Shown here in pieces: positions 1 to 12,544 of a stretch of DNA of 64,000 bases. The position numbers and the translations under genes were made by a program. Positions within the stretch are counted from its first letter, which is position 1. Each line of letters opens with the position of its first letter. The notes under the pieces were generated by a model that was not told the origin of the DNA, made no database searches, and saw only the letters and a list, made by a program, of their open reading frames with translations. Source of the DNA: Cryptomeria japonica (lineage: Eukaryota > Streptophyta > Pinopsida > Cupressales > Cupressaceae). The DNA lies in the NCBI RefSeq assembly GCF_030272615.1, contig NC_081410.1, forward strand, positions 193,277,619 to 193,341,618. Direction: 5' to 3'.

Positions 1-229
1 GCTTAGAAGGTACTTAGGTGCATTTAATTATAATTTTTCACTCATTGACATCATGTTTAAGTAGCTTAGAAGGTATTTAGGTGCGCTTAATTATAATTTT
101 ACATCAAATTAAAGTTCATTTATACGTTGGACATGTTTTAATTAAGTTGATTGTTAGCATATAATTTTGGAAACATATCTTTAAAGAAGAAGCAAGCACA
201 AAAATTAAGGGTATAGGGTTTTTGCATCC
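1..229. repeat. Two-copy direct repeat and AT-rich leader
   Basis: A 38-bp block at 1-38 recurs at 64-101 with three visible substitutions, giving a 63-bp repeat period. The rest is AT-rich and has no gene. It lies just upstream of the first LINE and may be its 5' UTR or older flanking sequence; the border cannot be placed. Confidence 0.6.
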
Positions 230-461
230 AAGATATGCGGTGGAGGCACCAGAAGCCCTCCTCCATGGAGGTTTGGAGTTCTTATCCATATGTGGCCTCT
301 TTGTATTCTAAATTTTTTCTCTTATTGTTCGTAGTATTTAGTGTTTGGTGTTATTTTTGCATAATTATTTCAAAATTTTCTTCTTTCTTATCGCAAGCAT
401 TTAGTGTGGATGGTATTCATTGCATTTATGGTAATTTTTCTATTTGTTGTACTTCACATTT

Positions 462-2730
462 ATGGAGCAAGATCCATCTAACAGTTTGAATGGGGCTCCT
501 AACAATAAAAACAGTAATAAATCCTTTCACTATGTAATTGTGAAGGATAATATGAATATATCGATCATTGCTACTTTGTTGCAAATTTTGGTGGCAAGGA
601 CATAGAGAATGGCATAGAGGAGGACAACATGGTAAGGGATCTCGTAGTAGTCCTAAGAAATTAATTATCTCCAAATCCTAGATGAAGATTGTATTGAATT
701 AAAAAGATCTAGATTTAAAAGTATCATGATTTTCTTAGTCGTAGTTGATTGCAACAAATTACCTGCTCGTAAATTTCTTGATGAAAGGATTAAAAATAGT
801 TGGGTGAAAGAACTTGGCATTCAAGTATCTTTCTATGAGATGATTTAGAAACGTCTTTTTTTTGTGTTTTTTAAAGATCACAAGATGCAAGAAACTATCA
901 TTGATAAACATTACTAGAATATAGGAAATGGTGTTTTTCATGCCTTAAAATGGTCACCAAGTGCCCTAAACGAGGAGGTTTTGGCCCTATCATGCCCTAG
1001 GTGGTTGACTATGAAAAACGCCCTCCCTTTGTTGTGGGTCCTTTTGCTATAAATGTTGTCCCTTTTGGGGAAGATTCTCAGAATTGATGAATCAAAATCA
1101 ATTATTCCACATGTAGACGCTAGGGCATTAGTGTATCTTTTGCTTGGGGTAGAAATGTGATTGATATCAATATATAAATCTACCTTCTTATTTGATATTG
1201 AGATTCTTGGAGGCCTAAACGTGTGCTATCTTTGTAGGAGATGTCACATTAAGAGGAATCGTCTAATTATCCTCAACATGCCTAATAATGCGGGTATCAA
1301 ACAAAACCTCTTATTAATGCCCCTTGAAGGAAATTTGGCTAATATAAATTCACCATCGCATAATGTGAGTTTTAAACCTATTTTCAAATCCTCCAAAACT
1401 AGGATGAATAGATCTAATGTTGTGATTGTTTAAATTGTTGACTTTGGTGTGAAATAAAAAAGAATGGATGTTTCAGTTGTAATAAATAATGTTGATACCT
1501 TAGTGTTTAAAAGACACCCAAGTAACTTAATCTTAGATGATGAACACCCATTAGCATGGGTGGGTTTGTTCATAAGGAACTTGACCCTAATGATAACTTG
1601 GCTCCTAATAATTCAAGTGGCTTTGACTTTTCTCCATTGAAATCTACCACTAATTGCACTTCCAATGTTTCCTTGGAATCCTTTATTTGTAACTCTTCAT
1701 CCCCTCTCTTCTATGGTGCTTGAGCCAATTAATCAATTGCTTCTCCCAAGCAATGTGAATGATAAGAATGAGGGTTTAGAGCACTCCTTGTAATTTGAAA
1801 AGAAGAATGCTCAATAAATTGTGATGGAAAAAATTAGACTGAACATTGCCCTAAATAATAGCAAAAACATGAGTAAACAAGAAAACTGTGAAATTGTTGT
1901 TACTGGAAACTTTGACCATTTTCACTTATAGAGGAAGTGAGGTTGAAGAATGAAAGCAGTAATAAAAATATCCAAATAACCCTGGAAAATGAGACAACTT
2001 CACTAATTAGAAGCATTATACCCAATGTATTATCAAATCCTTGTAATTTTGATTATGAAAGCAACCAAAAGGTGAAGGCTAACTTTATGTTAGACCCTAA
2101 TATTACGGGTGGACAATCAATGAATCTATTGGTAAATATTGATAATAGTGTATAAGCCAAAAATGGAGGAGACGTCTACTTAAATAACGATATTATTATA
2201 TTTGCTTAGTACAATAGACCTTTGTAGATTCCAAGTAATTTGAGCGTTAGCACTAGTGATAATATTTCCCACTTGGACTCCATAACTATACCCACTTATG
2301 GACAAATGTTCATGATTTGGATATAGGTGGGGAGTTGCCAATAGTTCCTTTAGATAACCTTAACAAAGGGGATGAGAAATATAATAACCCAAGGGAAGAA
2401 AGTCATGATATCCTATATAATCTTCATGCAACAAATAATGTTAATAGATTGGAATACAACAATGAGTTCCTTATAGGAACTTGTGGGCAAGTGCTTAGTT
2501 TAGAAGTCTTTGAAAGGAAGCAGTTCCCTAGATTTGCTTCTCCCTTCACCAATGCTAGAGCAGCTAAAGATAAATTAATCCCTACTGGACAAGGTAAAAT
2601 GCATATATCAAAGAACAAAAGGAAAAAAAGAACCAAGGAATCTTCAACCACTTATTCCAAAAGAAAGGAGACTAAATACTGTATTCCTAAATGCTTTAAT
2701 AGCTTTAGGAAAACAATGGACACGTTCTAA
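462..2730 (+). pseudogene. LINE ORF1 pseudogene (DUF4283, zinc knuckle)
   Basis: ORF1 of plant L1 elements is an RNA-binding, gag-like protein. A plausible start is the ATG at 462 (MEQDPSNSLNGAP). The DUF4283 region is readable at about 745-1050 (ARKFLDERIKNSW, then HALKWSPSALNEEVLALS). A zinc-knuckle remnant follows at 1215-1260 (EILGGLNVCYLCRRC). The C-terminal part at 2317-2730 is hydrophilic and ends in a lysine/arginine-rich stretch (SKNKRKKRTKESS). Several stops and frame changes break it, including those at about 847, 1050 and 1158. It ends a few bases before the first endonuclease motif of ORF2, the usual ORF1-ORF2 spacing. Identification rests on motif order; exact codons between 1430 and 2317 are not recoverable. 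Confidence 0.75.
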
Positions 2731-2739
2731 TAGTCTTTT

Positions 2740-5700
2740 TGATGGGATTCCAATGCATATCATGGAATGTCAGGGGACTTGAGTGACCTGACAGGAAGTC
2801 TATTGTTAGGAGATTCTTGAGGCTCAATAGAATCAAAGATGTTGTATTGTTATAGGAAGTGAAGGCTACTAAATTTACACTTGAAACAAATCTTAATTTC
2901 ATCTAAAGGGACTTTTCTTAGTTCTCTACTAACCATAAAAGAGGGAAGGGCAACTTTGTTATTCTGCTCTCTAATAGATGGGTGCAATTTCTGACTAAAT
3001 TTGGCTCCTCTCCTTGTAATAGAGTTGTGTGGGTAATCATTGAGAAGGATGATGCCAAATTTGGACAATGTTTAGTTTATGTCCCTAATGACTTTAGGGT
3101 CAAAACTGAAATTTGGAAATGGCTTTGCATTCTCCAAGACTTCCCCTTGATTACAAGGGGGATTTTAACATAGTTGAATAAACGATGATAAAGTTGGGGT
3201 TTTGGTGCTAGATTTGAAAGGCAATGAAAAATGTTTTTGGTCTAGAGTGAAGTCTAGACATCTTTGATCCTTTGAAGAGGAAAAAGAATGAAAGCACGAA
3301 TATTTGGTTCACTTGGGGTAATTCTCATAAAGGCAATAAAAGAATCTACTATAGGCTTGACAAATTTTATGCCAATAGGGATAGTTTTATATTTGGCAAA
3401 AATGATTATGCATGTATTGTAAGTGTACATCCTCACTTGTTATCAAATTGGCATCCTATTAAAGTGGCATTCTTATGAACAATGTTGGTGACAAGGTGCA
3501 CAAGAATGCAAGGAGTTTTATGCTCAACCCAAGTTCCCAAAGGATGAGTATTGCAATGATGCTATCTTTACACTTAGAGAGATCAATGGATGGATGTTAA
3601 GAGATATGACAACCATACAATGATAGAACATAATACTAGTGCCTGGAAAGTAATATACCAAACCATTGGAAAGAAAAGAGCAATGTATAAAAGAGAACTT
3701 GAGGATAGTCTCAATAAGAAACTTCTCAATTTTGAAAATCAACCTCAGAATGGCCTTACCAATATGGTGTTAAATGAAGTTAATAATGATCAAAGATGAA
3801 TTAAGAAAATGTCAAACTAATAAAGTACAAGGCCTTAGAGTAAGGGATAAAATGAATTAGTTGCAAAATGGTGTTAAAGCATCCGAATTCTTTTTTAGGT
3901 TTATAAATAATGAAGGCATTAGGGAGAAAATCGATAAAATCTTGGTTAATGATAAGATTATCTATGATCCTAAGGAGATTAAGGAGCAATTATTTGGCTT
4001 TTGTAAGAATCTTTTCACATTTGAATGAAATGATTTGAATAGACATAATGCAAGAGAATTTTGCAAACAACTCATTTCTAGAAAATTATCCAGGGAGAAT
4101 GCAATCAAATTAAATAAAGAGATCGTCATTGAGGATATAAAAAAATGCAATCAATATTTTAAACAATGGTAAGTCTCCTAGGGTTAAAAGATTTCTAGTT
4201 TAATTTTACGAGAAGAATAGTAATTGGGTTAGTGAAGATCTACTACAAATCTATAAAAAGGCTATAAGTAGAGGATCCCTAGGTAGCAACATCAATAAAG
4301 GAGTGATCAAACTTCTCTCTAAGGATGGAAACAAATCACTCATAAAGAACTAACATCCTATTACTTTACTCAATGTTTCTTACAAGATCCTCGTCAAGTT
4401 TATTGCCCTAAGGTTAGTATACATCATCCCTACCTTTATTAGCAACACTCAAACTAGTTTCATTAAAGGCAGATATATCTTGGAAATTCTCCTTACCAAC
4501 TAGGAGGCTATGGAATGGGCAAATAAAAACTAATCAAAACTCTGTCATGTTTTTGGTTGACTTTGAGAAAGCTTATGACGAAGTGGAGTAGTCTTTCTTG
4601 CTCATGACACATGAAACCTTTGGTCTCCTTGACAACTTTTGCCATATGGTTAAGACCTTATTGAAAAATATTGTTGCCTAGATTGATGTTAATGGTTCCT
4701 TATCTAAGACCTTTACCTTGGAAAGGTATATTAGACAAGGATGCCCTATTGTTGTTGCACATTTTGTTTTATTAGCAACACTCAATCCAGTTTTATTAAA
4801 GGTAGATATATCTTGAAAAATCTCCTTACCAATTGGGAGGCCAAAGAATGGGCTAAGTAAACTAACCAAAATTATGCCATGTTTTTGCTTGACTTTGAGA
4901 AAGCTTATGATAGAGTGGAGTGGTCTTTCTTGCTCATGACACTTGAAACCTTTGGTTTCCTTGACAACTTTTACCATATGGTTAAAATATTGTTGAAAGA
5001 TGTCCTTGCCCAGATTAATGTTAATGGCTCCTTATCTAATACCTTTACCTTTGAAAGGTCTATTAGACAAGGATGCCTTCTTGCTGTTTCATTTTTTGTT
5101 ATTGTTTCACATGCAACATTTTACCTTTTGAGGGAATCTCCTTTAACTCTTAGGATCAAAGGTATCTCTCTCCCTAATGGGAAGGACCTTCTAAATATCA
5201 TGTTTGAAAATGATACTGCCATGTTTTTGGAGCTTAGTGATGAGAACATGAGTTCTCTCATTCAAAAGGATTTATTCTATGTTGCCTCTACAAAAAAAAA
5301 CTATCTAAGACCAAATCAATCATGCTTGGATGGCAAGGCACCCCCCAAATTGGTTTGCAAAGTATGAATCCCACTAGGAAGGACCCTCCAAACAACTTGG
5401 ATATTTTGGGATCCTTTCTACACTCAATCCTTATTGAAATACATGTGGCTATGTATCAAAGGTAATATTGAGAGTAAACTAGACTAGTAGAATAGGAAGT
5501 TATTATCCTTGGTAGAAGAATCCAAGTTTGCCAGAAGATTTTAATGTATTATTCTCTTTTTTTTGGATTTTCAATAGCTATCAAATCAATGAGATTAAAA
5601 AAACTAGGAACTTTTTGTGGTTAGATGGCAAAGTGAAGAGGAAGAGGCACCCTATCAAATGGGAGTGGTGTTGTCTGGATAATATTTGTGGGGGATGAGA

Positions 5701-6835
5701 TCTAAAATATTGAAGGCTACACAAAATAGCTCTATATGTCAAGTGGATCCTTAAAGTCTTGATGGGAATGAGCCAAGGAAGGTCCTGACAAGTAACAATA
5801 TTTAACTTGTTGTCCCTTAACAAGCCAACTCTTGCAAAATGCTTCCCTTTTGTGACTTGCTAATTTGCAATTTCCTAGTTGTTCTTGTAGGATCCACTAT
5901 TTTTAGAAGCATTTGGAAGGCTTGAGATTTAGTGAAACCAATGTCATTAACAAAGGTACACTAGATGATCACAATAAACTTCACGCCTATAGGTCAATTT
6001 GGTGGAAGTTAGAACATAAAGGAAAACCCTTAGCATGACTTTAAGGTTGTTCTGCTATGAGTTTATCCTCTAAAGAGTTAAAGAGTTTTATGGGAATCAT
6101 ATGTGAAGGCCCACTAAAATCATGGGCCTCTCTAAGCTTTGAATTTGATCTTCCTCCTTCCAACAAGAGGACTTACTCTATTATTAGAGAGGTACATAAA
6201 ATACTTCAAATGCCCAAATATTGTATTCTGGATAGAGATACCTTTAAACAACTTAAATGGAATCATGGTATTGCTATTCAAAAAGTTAACACTAAAATGA
6301 TTTATAAAACATTATGTAATAAAACTTCTACGACTAAATACCTTAAAATGAAATGGAGTTTATCTTTGAAATGATAAGCAATGGTAGTATTTATTCAAAT
6401 ATCTTTGGTATAATATTCTTGTACCAAAAAAAAATGTTTTGTGTGGTTGTTGATTCTTCAAATGTTGTCATATTAAATTAAACGTTTTGATGTTGAAATA
6501 TGAAGCATTTGTAGACAAATAAAAAATATAAGACAATTGTTCCTATGCAAAAGAAGTATGGAATTTGTTTTGTTCTAATCTTTTGGGGTGGGTGCGCACT
6601 TTTAATTAGAACGAAATATTATTTGGATTTATGAATGGGTTGATTAAACAGAGCATTTCTTTATGGCTAATCTTTTCTACTGAAATTTTATGGCATATTT
6701 GGCTAGCGAGGAATGAGGAAACTTTTTAGGGTGCCGGTAGGTCCCTTGCTGAGTCTTGCAAAAGACTCATATCTTACAATGTTGCATTGTAGGTTACAAT
6801 GACAACGGAGATCTTCAAATTCAAATTTATGAAGT
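2740..6835 (+). pseudogene. LINE ORF2 pseudogene (endonuclease, reverse transcriptase, zf-RVT)
   Basis: ORF2 supplies the nick and the cDNA synthesis for LINE transposition. The endonuclease begins with ISWNVRGL at 2756, has a GDFN motif near 3158-3170, and reaches the YRLDKFYAN motif at about 3350. The catalytic SDH motif is altered to SNWHPI at about 3440-3460. Reverse transcriptase covers about 4170-5350, with RPI.LLNVSYKIL near 4350 and the palm motif FEKAYD seen twice (about 4562 and 4893). The catalytic xADD box reads FENDTAMF at 5203-5226. The region from 5590 (RNFLWLDGK) to 6740 (WHIWLARNEETF) matches the C-terminal zf-RVT part. Many stops are present. Loss of both catalytic motifs shows the protein has long been inactive. 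Confidence 0.8.
4441..5106 (+). repeat. Tandem duplication of 332-333 bp inside the LINE reverse transcriptase
   Basis: The block starting AGCAACACTCAA at 4441 starts again at 4774 and stays alignable to about 5100, with one 1-bp indel and roughly 10-15% substitutions by eye. Both units encode the same RT stretch, from the ISNTQTSFIKGRYILE region through the palm motif FEKAYD to IRQGC. A functional RT has this segment once, so the duplication is a rearrangement. Its divergence shows it is old. Confidence 0.85.
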
Positions 6836-6840
6836 TATTG

Positions 6841-7310
6841 AGTGATGGTATTGTACAAGTTAACAAGAATGAAGTTAGATATGGACACACATGACCTTAC
6901 AACCAGTTTGATAACACACCACTATTGACAGGATCCACAGACTTCTAGAAGAGATATAATAATAATACAACCCCTGAAAAACAAAAGAAATCCACTGGAA
7001 CACATTATGCAAGATACCATATCAATAATGGCGAAGATTTTATTATTGAGGTAGTCAAATCTAATGAGGATATGCCAGTCATAGAGCCTCCAATTGGTAG
7101 GAGAGACTTAGACCTTTACAATGAGAGAAGGAACTGTTAGATAGTGGATTACGAGCTCCTATGTGGATATGCTAAAATGTCTATATGTTTATGTTACATT
7201 CTCATAATTTTTTTCTTACTATTGTCATTTTTGAGTTGTCGCCGTAACAATTTAAAAAATATATATATCATTAAAAGTAACACCCAATAGAAGTATCAAT
7301 TCAACATTTA
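6841..7310. other. Gene-free spacer between two LINEs
   Basis: AT-rich sequence with a short run of codons on the plus strand (about 6965-7140, ending in a hydrophilic segment RRDLDLYNERR) that I do not recognise. It may be the 3' tail of the first LINE or an unrelated old insertion. The stretch from 7190 to 7300 is low-complexity A/T. Confidence 0.5.
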
Positions 7311-7464
7311 GTGTTTGATCCATGTTTTTTATTAGTAAAGAAGCGGTAGCTAGGGCGCTGCCCCTTAAGAAAGTAAAAAACAATCAACAGGCAACAATCA
7401 ACATCAAGAGAGATGATGTTGACAAAAAGAACAACAACCCAAAGGTAGTTAGAAACAAACATAG

Positions 7465-10400
7465 TCAAATAGGAAAGGAATCATATCCAATCGGAGAACC
7501 GAAAAGACCCCACTCAAGGGGGGTAAAGCCACCCAAACCCCAATGAGGGGGGGTTTGGGGAAGGGGAGAAGACTTCCCATTCCACATGTGAGCAACCATA
7601 GTCCAAGCAATGTTGTCATTAGGTCCATCAAAAGAGAGATCAACTAGAAGGGACCCTGCAGGGTTACAAATAGTGGTGTCAGCAAGGTGCTGCAACAGAA
7701 CAACAAGAGGCTGATGTAGACCAACAACAGGCTATCACGAAACAACAACAGCATAAGCAAATCCAACAACAAGGGACTGTGGCTGCAGAACAAGAGAAGT
7801 AGAAGTGGGGAACTCAGGCGATGAGGTGTCACGAACCATATTTATCTATAATTATTTTATTAGGAAAATAATGCTTATTTTTTTATTTATGAAATGGAAA
7901 TGGAATTTTTAGTGAAATAAGATAATAATGAAATAGGAGATTCAAATGTAATGAAATGATTTAAATGCAATTGAATAATTAGTATTATTTTTATTATGAA
8001 ATTGGGATTGTCATTGCTAATGAGCAATTGAGTGCAAGTGAATGCAGGAACAAGTGAACGCAGATGAAGGCAAGAACATGGTTCGAGTAGAGTTGTTTTC
8101 GCTCTTGGACTTCGCTAGAATAGATGGAATCTCACACACCACATTAGAATTCATAATTTCTATCTTGTAAAGATAGATGATTTAAATGACTTTATTTGTG
8201 TGTTTGTTTAAATTAGAATGATGAATTTGGTATGAGTAATCTTAATTGACATTTCTTTAATTTGAAGAAAGATTGATTTTAATGTTTTTAAATGATTATA
8301 CATGTATTTTGATGATTGTATGTGCATTTTGTGATCAGATAATGAATAAATTTCATAATGAAATGGATGAAATATCGTGCTTATATTTCCACTGTTTGAT
8401 TTCTAGATAATGACATATATATAAACATATATGTATGCAATTATATTATATGTAAATATATTTGATTATTCATGAAATTTGATTATTTTGTTTTATGGAA
8501 AATTCATTGTTTATATATATAAATATAAATATGATAGTGATTTAATTAAAAAGCATAATAATTGATATGATATTGGCGAACTTATTAATGCCATGTCATA
8601 TTTAACAAAGCATATTACATGTTTATAGGGAGAAGTCGATATTAGTGAAGTCGACTTGGCATGACTTAAATGCCACTAAGACTTGGAATCGATTTGCAAG
8701 GGAGTCGATATTAATATCGACCATGCAACTAATAGACACTTAGTGTTTGAGTAGAACATGGTCTGTAGGTTGAATAAGGACTGTTAAACGTGGTGAAAGT
8801 TGTTGGGATAAACGTTGCATGGCATGCAAACTGCTCGATGTGCCATTAGATATGCATGGGTGGCACGGTAAAACAATTATAACAGTGGGAGTAAGGCTGA
8901 ATTATAGCAAAAAACATAGCGTGCGTTTAGCATAAATATGGATCATTAGTAGAACATAAAACACACACCGAGAGAGAGAAGACGGTATTGGAAAAAGACA
9001 GTAAGAATAGGTAGAGAATGGTGAGAGTAGAACAAAAAGAATAAAGAATAGTGAATAGAGAGGAGAGAACTCAAGGAATTGAACAAGAAAAGCATTGGAA
9101 ATCTAGAAGTATTGCAGACAGAATTGGAGAAGATCATCATTGATCATATCAGACTTGGTTCGAATTTAAGAGGTAGGCTCTTAAACGAGCAATGGTTTGT
9201 TTTATAATTAGAGAATAAGAACATAATTATCTTGAGATTTGATTATTTAAATTTCATTTGAAAAAGCCATATAGGTATATGCAATTAGAATTATCATTTT
9301 AGATCATGGAAAACATCTGTTAGTATCAAATTCGAGAAAAGAAGTAGATAGTCAAAAACATGTGGAAAGATATAGAACTTATGCATTCTAAACTTAGAAA
9401 TTTCAAACCATAAGATGTATGATTACGCTATATGGATTTTATGAGAAAAGATAAAAGAATGTGTACTCATAATTTCTATTTCTAAATTTTACTTTTATCT
9501 ATATGCTAAATATGCATACATGTGTTACACCTTCTTATTTTTAATTCTTGTTCTTGAGTTACTTGAAAAGATAGAAGCAAAAGATTGTTTTCTTATTAGA
9601 TGTAATTGATTGTAAACAAAAGATTGTTTCTTCTATATCTTTTTAACGAAAGTTTGTTTTCTTTAAATTTCTAATTTTATCATGCGGAAAATGGGAAGTT
9701 AGAGTTGAGAAAAGAAAGATTGTCTTCTATGTACTTCTCCTGATTTCATATGAATATTAGAAAAACTAGATATGTTTGTGTTTGTGGGAAAGTAACCTTC
9801 CTGAACAGGTGCCGAATATGGAATTATAGAGAGAATAGTTTTCTTTTCCAAACTATATTTTATTGCTATGCATGGCATTATATTCGGTCGAGTAACTTAT
9901 TGATCATTGAAATAGATGGATATATTTTATTCTCTCTACCATATCCTTGATTGATCTTGCTTGTTTCTTAATGGAATTATAAAATGGAAAATACATGTAT
10001 CATTCTAGGCATGCACCAGATTCCATCTTGTCTATCAAATTCTTTTTGCTAAGTAATTCGTGCAGGGTCGAGTATTCTTGATTGACCAAGAATTCTGAGG
10101 AAGTGTAATCTTCAAGGTTGGGTGGAAAAAGCACTTGAATCCTATTCTCGTCTTCATTCTAAAGATTGCATTGAAGATAACTTGGATTGCAGATCAATGG
10201 ATGCATCTCATCCTTTACTTTATATTTTTCTTGTTATTTAAGGCATTGGAAAGGCCTAAGTATTGTATGTAGATATGATTGAGATACTACTTACATATTC
10301 TTATTGAATAAGGAATCTTTATCTCTTTATAGAAATCTCGTGTTTATTATGATATCAATGGAAGGATCATTTAGAGCTAAGGATGGAATAGCGGAAGTAA

Positions 10401-11746
10401 ATAGACTTATTAAAGGAATTATGAGTTTATTTAAGAATAAATAGTATTTTGTTTTATAATTGAATTTAGTACGTTTTCAGTCTTTACATGAGGCCACAAA
10501 AGGAGCAACAAGAGCATAAGTAGTTGTGAGGGGCACAACATCGACATCATTCTCATGAAAAGAGCCAGAAGACGCAGAGTCAAGGGAATTGATTGTTAAG
10601 TGATCAACAATAACATTCTTCCACCAGGTAGATTCACCTTTGTGGCATGAAATATAGTAGTCTAAAGCAAGATGACCCAAAGAAAAGCATCTCTTGCAGC
10701 GGAAGGGGAGACCCTCAAAATCCAACAGCTGTGACCAAGGCCTATCTCACACCATAAGAACCACGTCTCCTAGGAGAGTAGAGGAGATGCCAATGTCCAC
10801 AAGAATGTGGGAAAAGGTAGTGGGGTCCATTGAGGATGTAGCTTCATCAACCTTTAGGAAATGGCCAATAGAGTTACTGATAGCCTCATAACAAGAGTGA
10901 TCCCCAAAATGAAGAAGGAGATTGATGAGTCGGACCCAAACTGGATGCAAATTTTTGTGGTTCAGTGAGAGGGTTAAAAGAAGTTGTCCAAGACTTAATA
11001 GAGAGGGAGTGCACTCCCCAATCCCATAGCTTGCTCAAAACCAAATCCCGATCAGCGGAAGATGTTAAGGAAGTGACAAAAAAACCTTTAGCACAGGGAA
11101 AAAACTCAATATTGAAAGCAACCAAAGGCCGCCAAGAGTCACTTACCTAGTGATGAAGGTCTGATAGTGAAGGCCAGAGCCCAGAGATTCTTCACACAAG
11201 AGCACAACATTGGTAGAACCCAATGTTGTCCACGACATCCTATCCACAAACCACCATAGGGGAGGATTTAGCACAGGGAAGAGGACGGACCCCCTTCGAG
11301 GGTTGGGCGGAAGATCTGGCCACACAAGAAAAGCTATGCTTGCTAACAGGTTTGGACAAAGAACCAACAACATCAGCAATAGTTGGCAAAGCCTCAACCC
11401 CATAATCCATAGGGCTGACAACAGAAGGACCCACAGCCAAAGAATCGGAGGGCGTGGGTGTTGCACCAGACAAATCCCCATGGGGATCATGGGGAGCCGC
11501 ATGAACAACCACTAGAGGAGCATTAGACCAAATAGTAGCGGCAACATCAAACAGTCCGCGAATCACAAGAGCAGAAACCCCTACACGAAGAGGAAGAGGG
11601 GGGAAGTCTGAAGACGAGGGAACGCCACAAACATCCGCAACAGATAACATCATAGGAGTAGAAACCATCGTCAAACTAGAGGCACTGACACTAGTGTTCA
11701 AATTGAGAGAGAGGAAAGAGAGTCATTGGGGAGAAGTGGGAGATCC
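7465..11746 (-). pseudogene. LINE ORF1 pseudogene (DUF4283 and zinc knuckle) of half-LINE #1
   Basis: The minus-strand reading starts with MDLPLLPNDSLSSLS at about 11746 and shifts frame by one base near 11705. It continues into a proline/alanine-rich N-terminal segment (11240-11701). The DUF4283 core lies at about 11125-10747 (DWGVHSLSIKSW, then HPVWVRLINLLLHFG). The CCHC-type knuckle is at about 10725-10660 (DFEGLPFRCKRCFSLGHLA). The gene is cut at 10488 by the solo LTR and resumes at 7826. The C-terminal tail there includes DLSFDGPNDNIAWTMVAH (about 7590-7650) and a proline/glycine-rich end. A few stops and shifts are present. The protein is an ORF1/gag-like RNA-binding factor by family. 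Confidence 0.75.
7827..10488. mobile_element. Solo LTR of 2,662 bp with 5-bp TSD TGAGG
   Basis: The element starts TGTCACGAACC at 7827 and ends CAGTCTTTACA at 10488, so it has the TG...CA ends of an LTR. It is flanked by the exact 5-bp repeat TGAGG (7822-7826 and 10489-10493). It interrupts the half-LINE ORF1, whose reading continues on both sides. I see no internal copy of its first few hundred bases and no gag or pol motifs, so it is a solo LTR rather than a complete element. It is AT-rich, with a stretch of TATATATAAA-like motifs near 8415-8530 that could include a promoter. The size is large for an LTR. Confidence 0.8.
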
Positions 11747-11778
11747 ATGATTTTAAAGGGATGTGTTTGATCCATGTT

Positions 11779-12544
11779 GTTATAACTATTAAAACTTTTT
11801 TTATATATCGCTTCATGGTTGTGTTGAACGTATGTATGTCACTATTGATGAAGAAAACATAATAAGGTATTATTCATGACAAAAGTATCAAGTGTTGTGG
11901 AATAGATAATACATTATAAGAGGAAAAGTACCAAGTAGTATACAAAATAAAAGAAAGAGATTTGCTCAATTGAGGAAAATTATAACCCAAAAAATAATGT
12001 AGTTTTATTATACATGTTTTACAAGTTTATTTAGTGGTTTTTTGTGTGAGTGAGCTCCCATCCATTCCTAATACAATGGAGGGACACCCAAGCACCACTA
12101 GTCTATCTTGGGGATGGTTGGGAATTCTCACATCACCTCTTACATGGAGAAACATCCTAAGGAATCCCCTTACCTATGAGGAAGTATTAGGGACATGTCC
12201 CCTATAGGGGATAGTAGGGGGGATGTGTCCTTGTCCCCAAGTTGTGGAGATTTAATTATAGTAATTTTTTTCTTCTAATTTTTTTATGACATTAACCTAA
12301 TTCTTTTATGTTTTTCTTATTTACTGTTATACTTAGGTTTACGAAACCTAGGAGTTACAAAGAATGGAGCATTAAACCCTATATGTCGGTAACCATAAGC
12401 TACACCAATCCCATTCCATACATATTAAAATTATTTCATCATATTCATAGATTTTTCACCCAATTCTATGTTAAAATTCACATCTTATTCACATTCAAAC
12501 TATATCGATTAAGTTGAAGGAATTGTTTATCGACTTTAGGATTG
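11779..12544. other. Gene-free region with a perfect 12-bp palindrome
   Basis: No coding signal. It contains GGGACATGTCCC (12190-12201, perfect palindrome), followed at once by a second palindrome, CCCCTATAGGGG (12200-12211), in a GC-rich island within AT-rich DNA. The island (12050-12250) also holds further GGGGA/TCCCC words and could be a piece of an old transposon. Confidence 0.45.

Larger units (their letters stand above)
230..6840 (+). mobile_element. L1-type LINE, near full length, decayed
   Basis: A non-LTR retrotransposon with the plant L1 order: ORF1 (DUF4283 region, zinc knuckle, basic tail), then ORF2 with AP-type endonuclease, reverse transcriptase and a C-terminal zinc-binding RT domain. 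Such elements copy themselves by target-primed reverse transcription. All domains are readable in order on the plus strand, but stops and frameshifts occur throughout, so the copy is dead. I could not find a clear poly(A) tail or target-site duplication, so both ends are approximate. The 3' limit is set by the last recognisable ORF2 motif near 6740-6835. Confidence 0.85.
7311..11778 (-). mobile_element. ORF1-only half-LINE #1 with 16-bp TSD (split by a solo LTR)
   Basis: The exact 16-mer GTGTTTGATCCATGTT is present at 7311-7326 and 11763-11778, a target-site duplication of LINE length. The element lies between them on the minus strand. Its 3' end abuts the left TSD as an A-rich tail (TTACTAATAAAA read on the minus strand). 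Its 5' end is just upstream of the ORF1 start near 11746. Without the nested solo LTR and its extra TSD copy the element is about 1.77 kb and holds ORF1 only; there is no endonuclease or reverse transcriptase. This matches the concept of HAL-type elements, in which ORF1 is mobilised by proteins from another LINE. The same layout recurs at 29481-30589. Confidence 0.8.
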
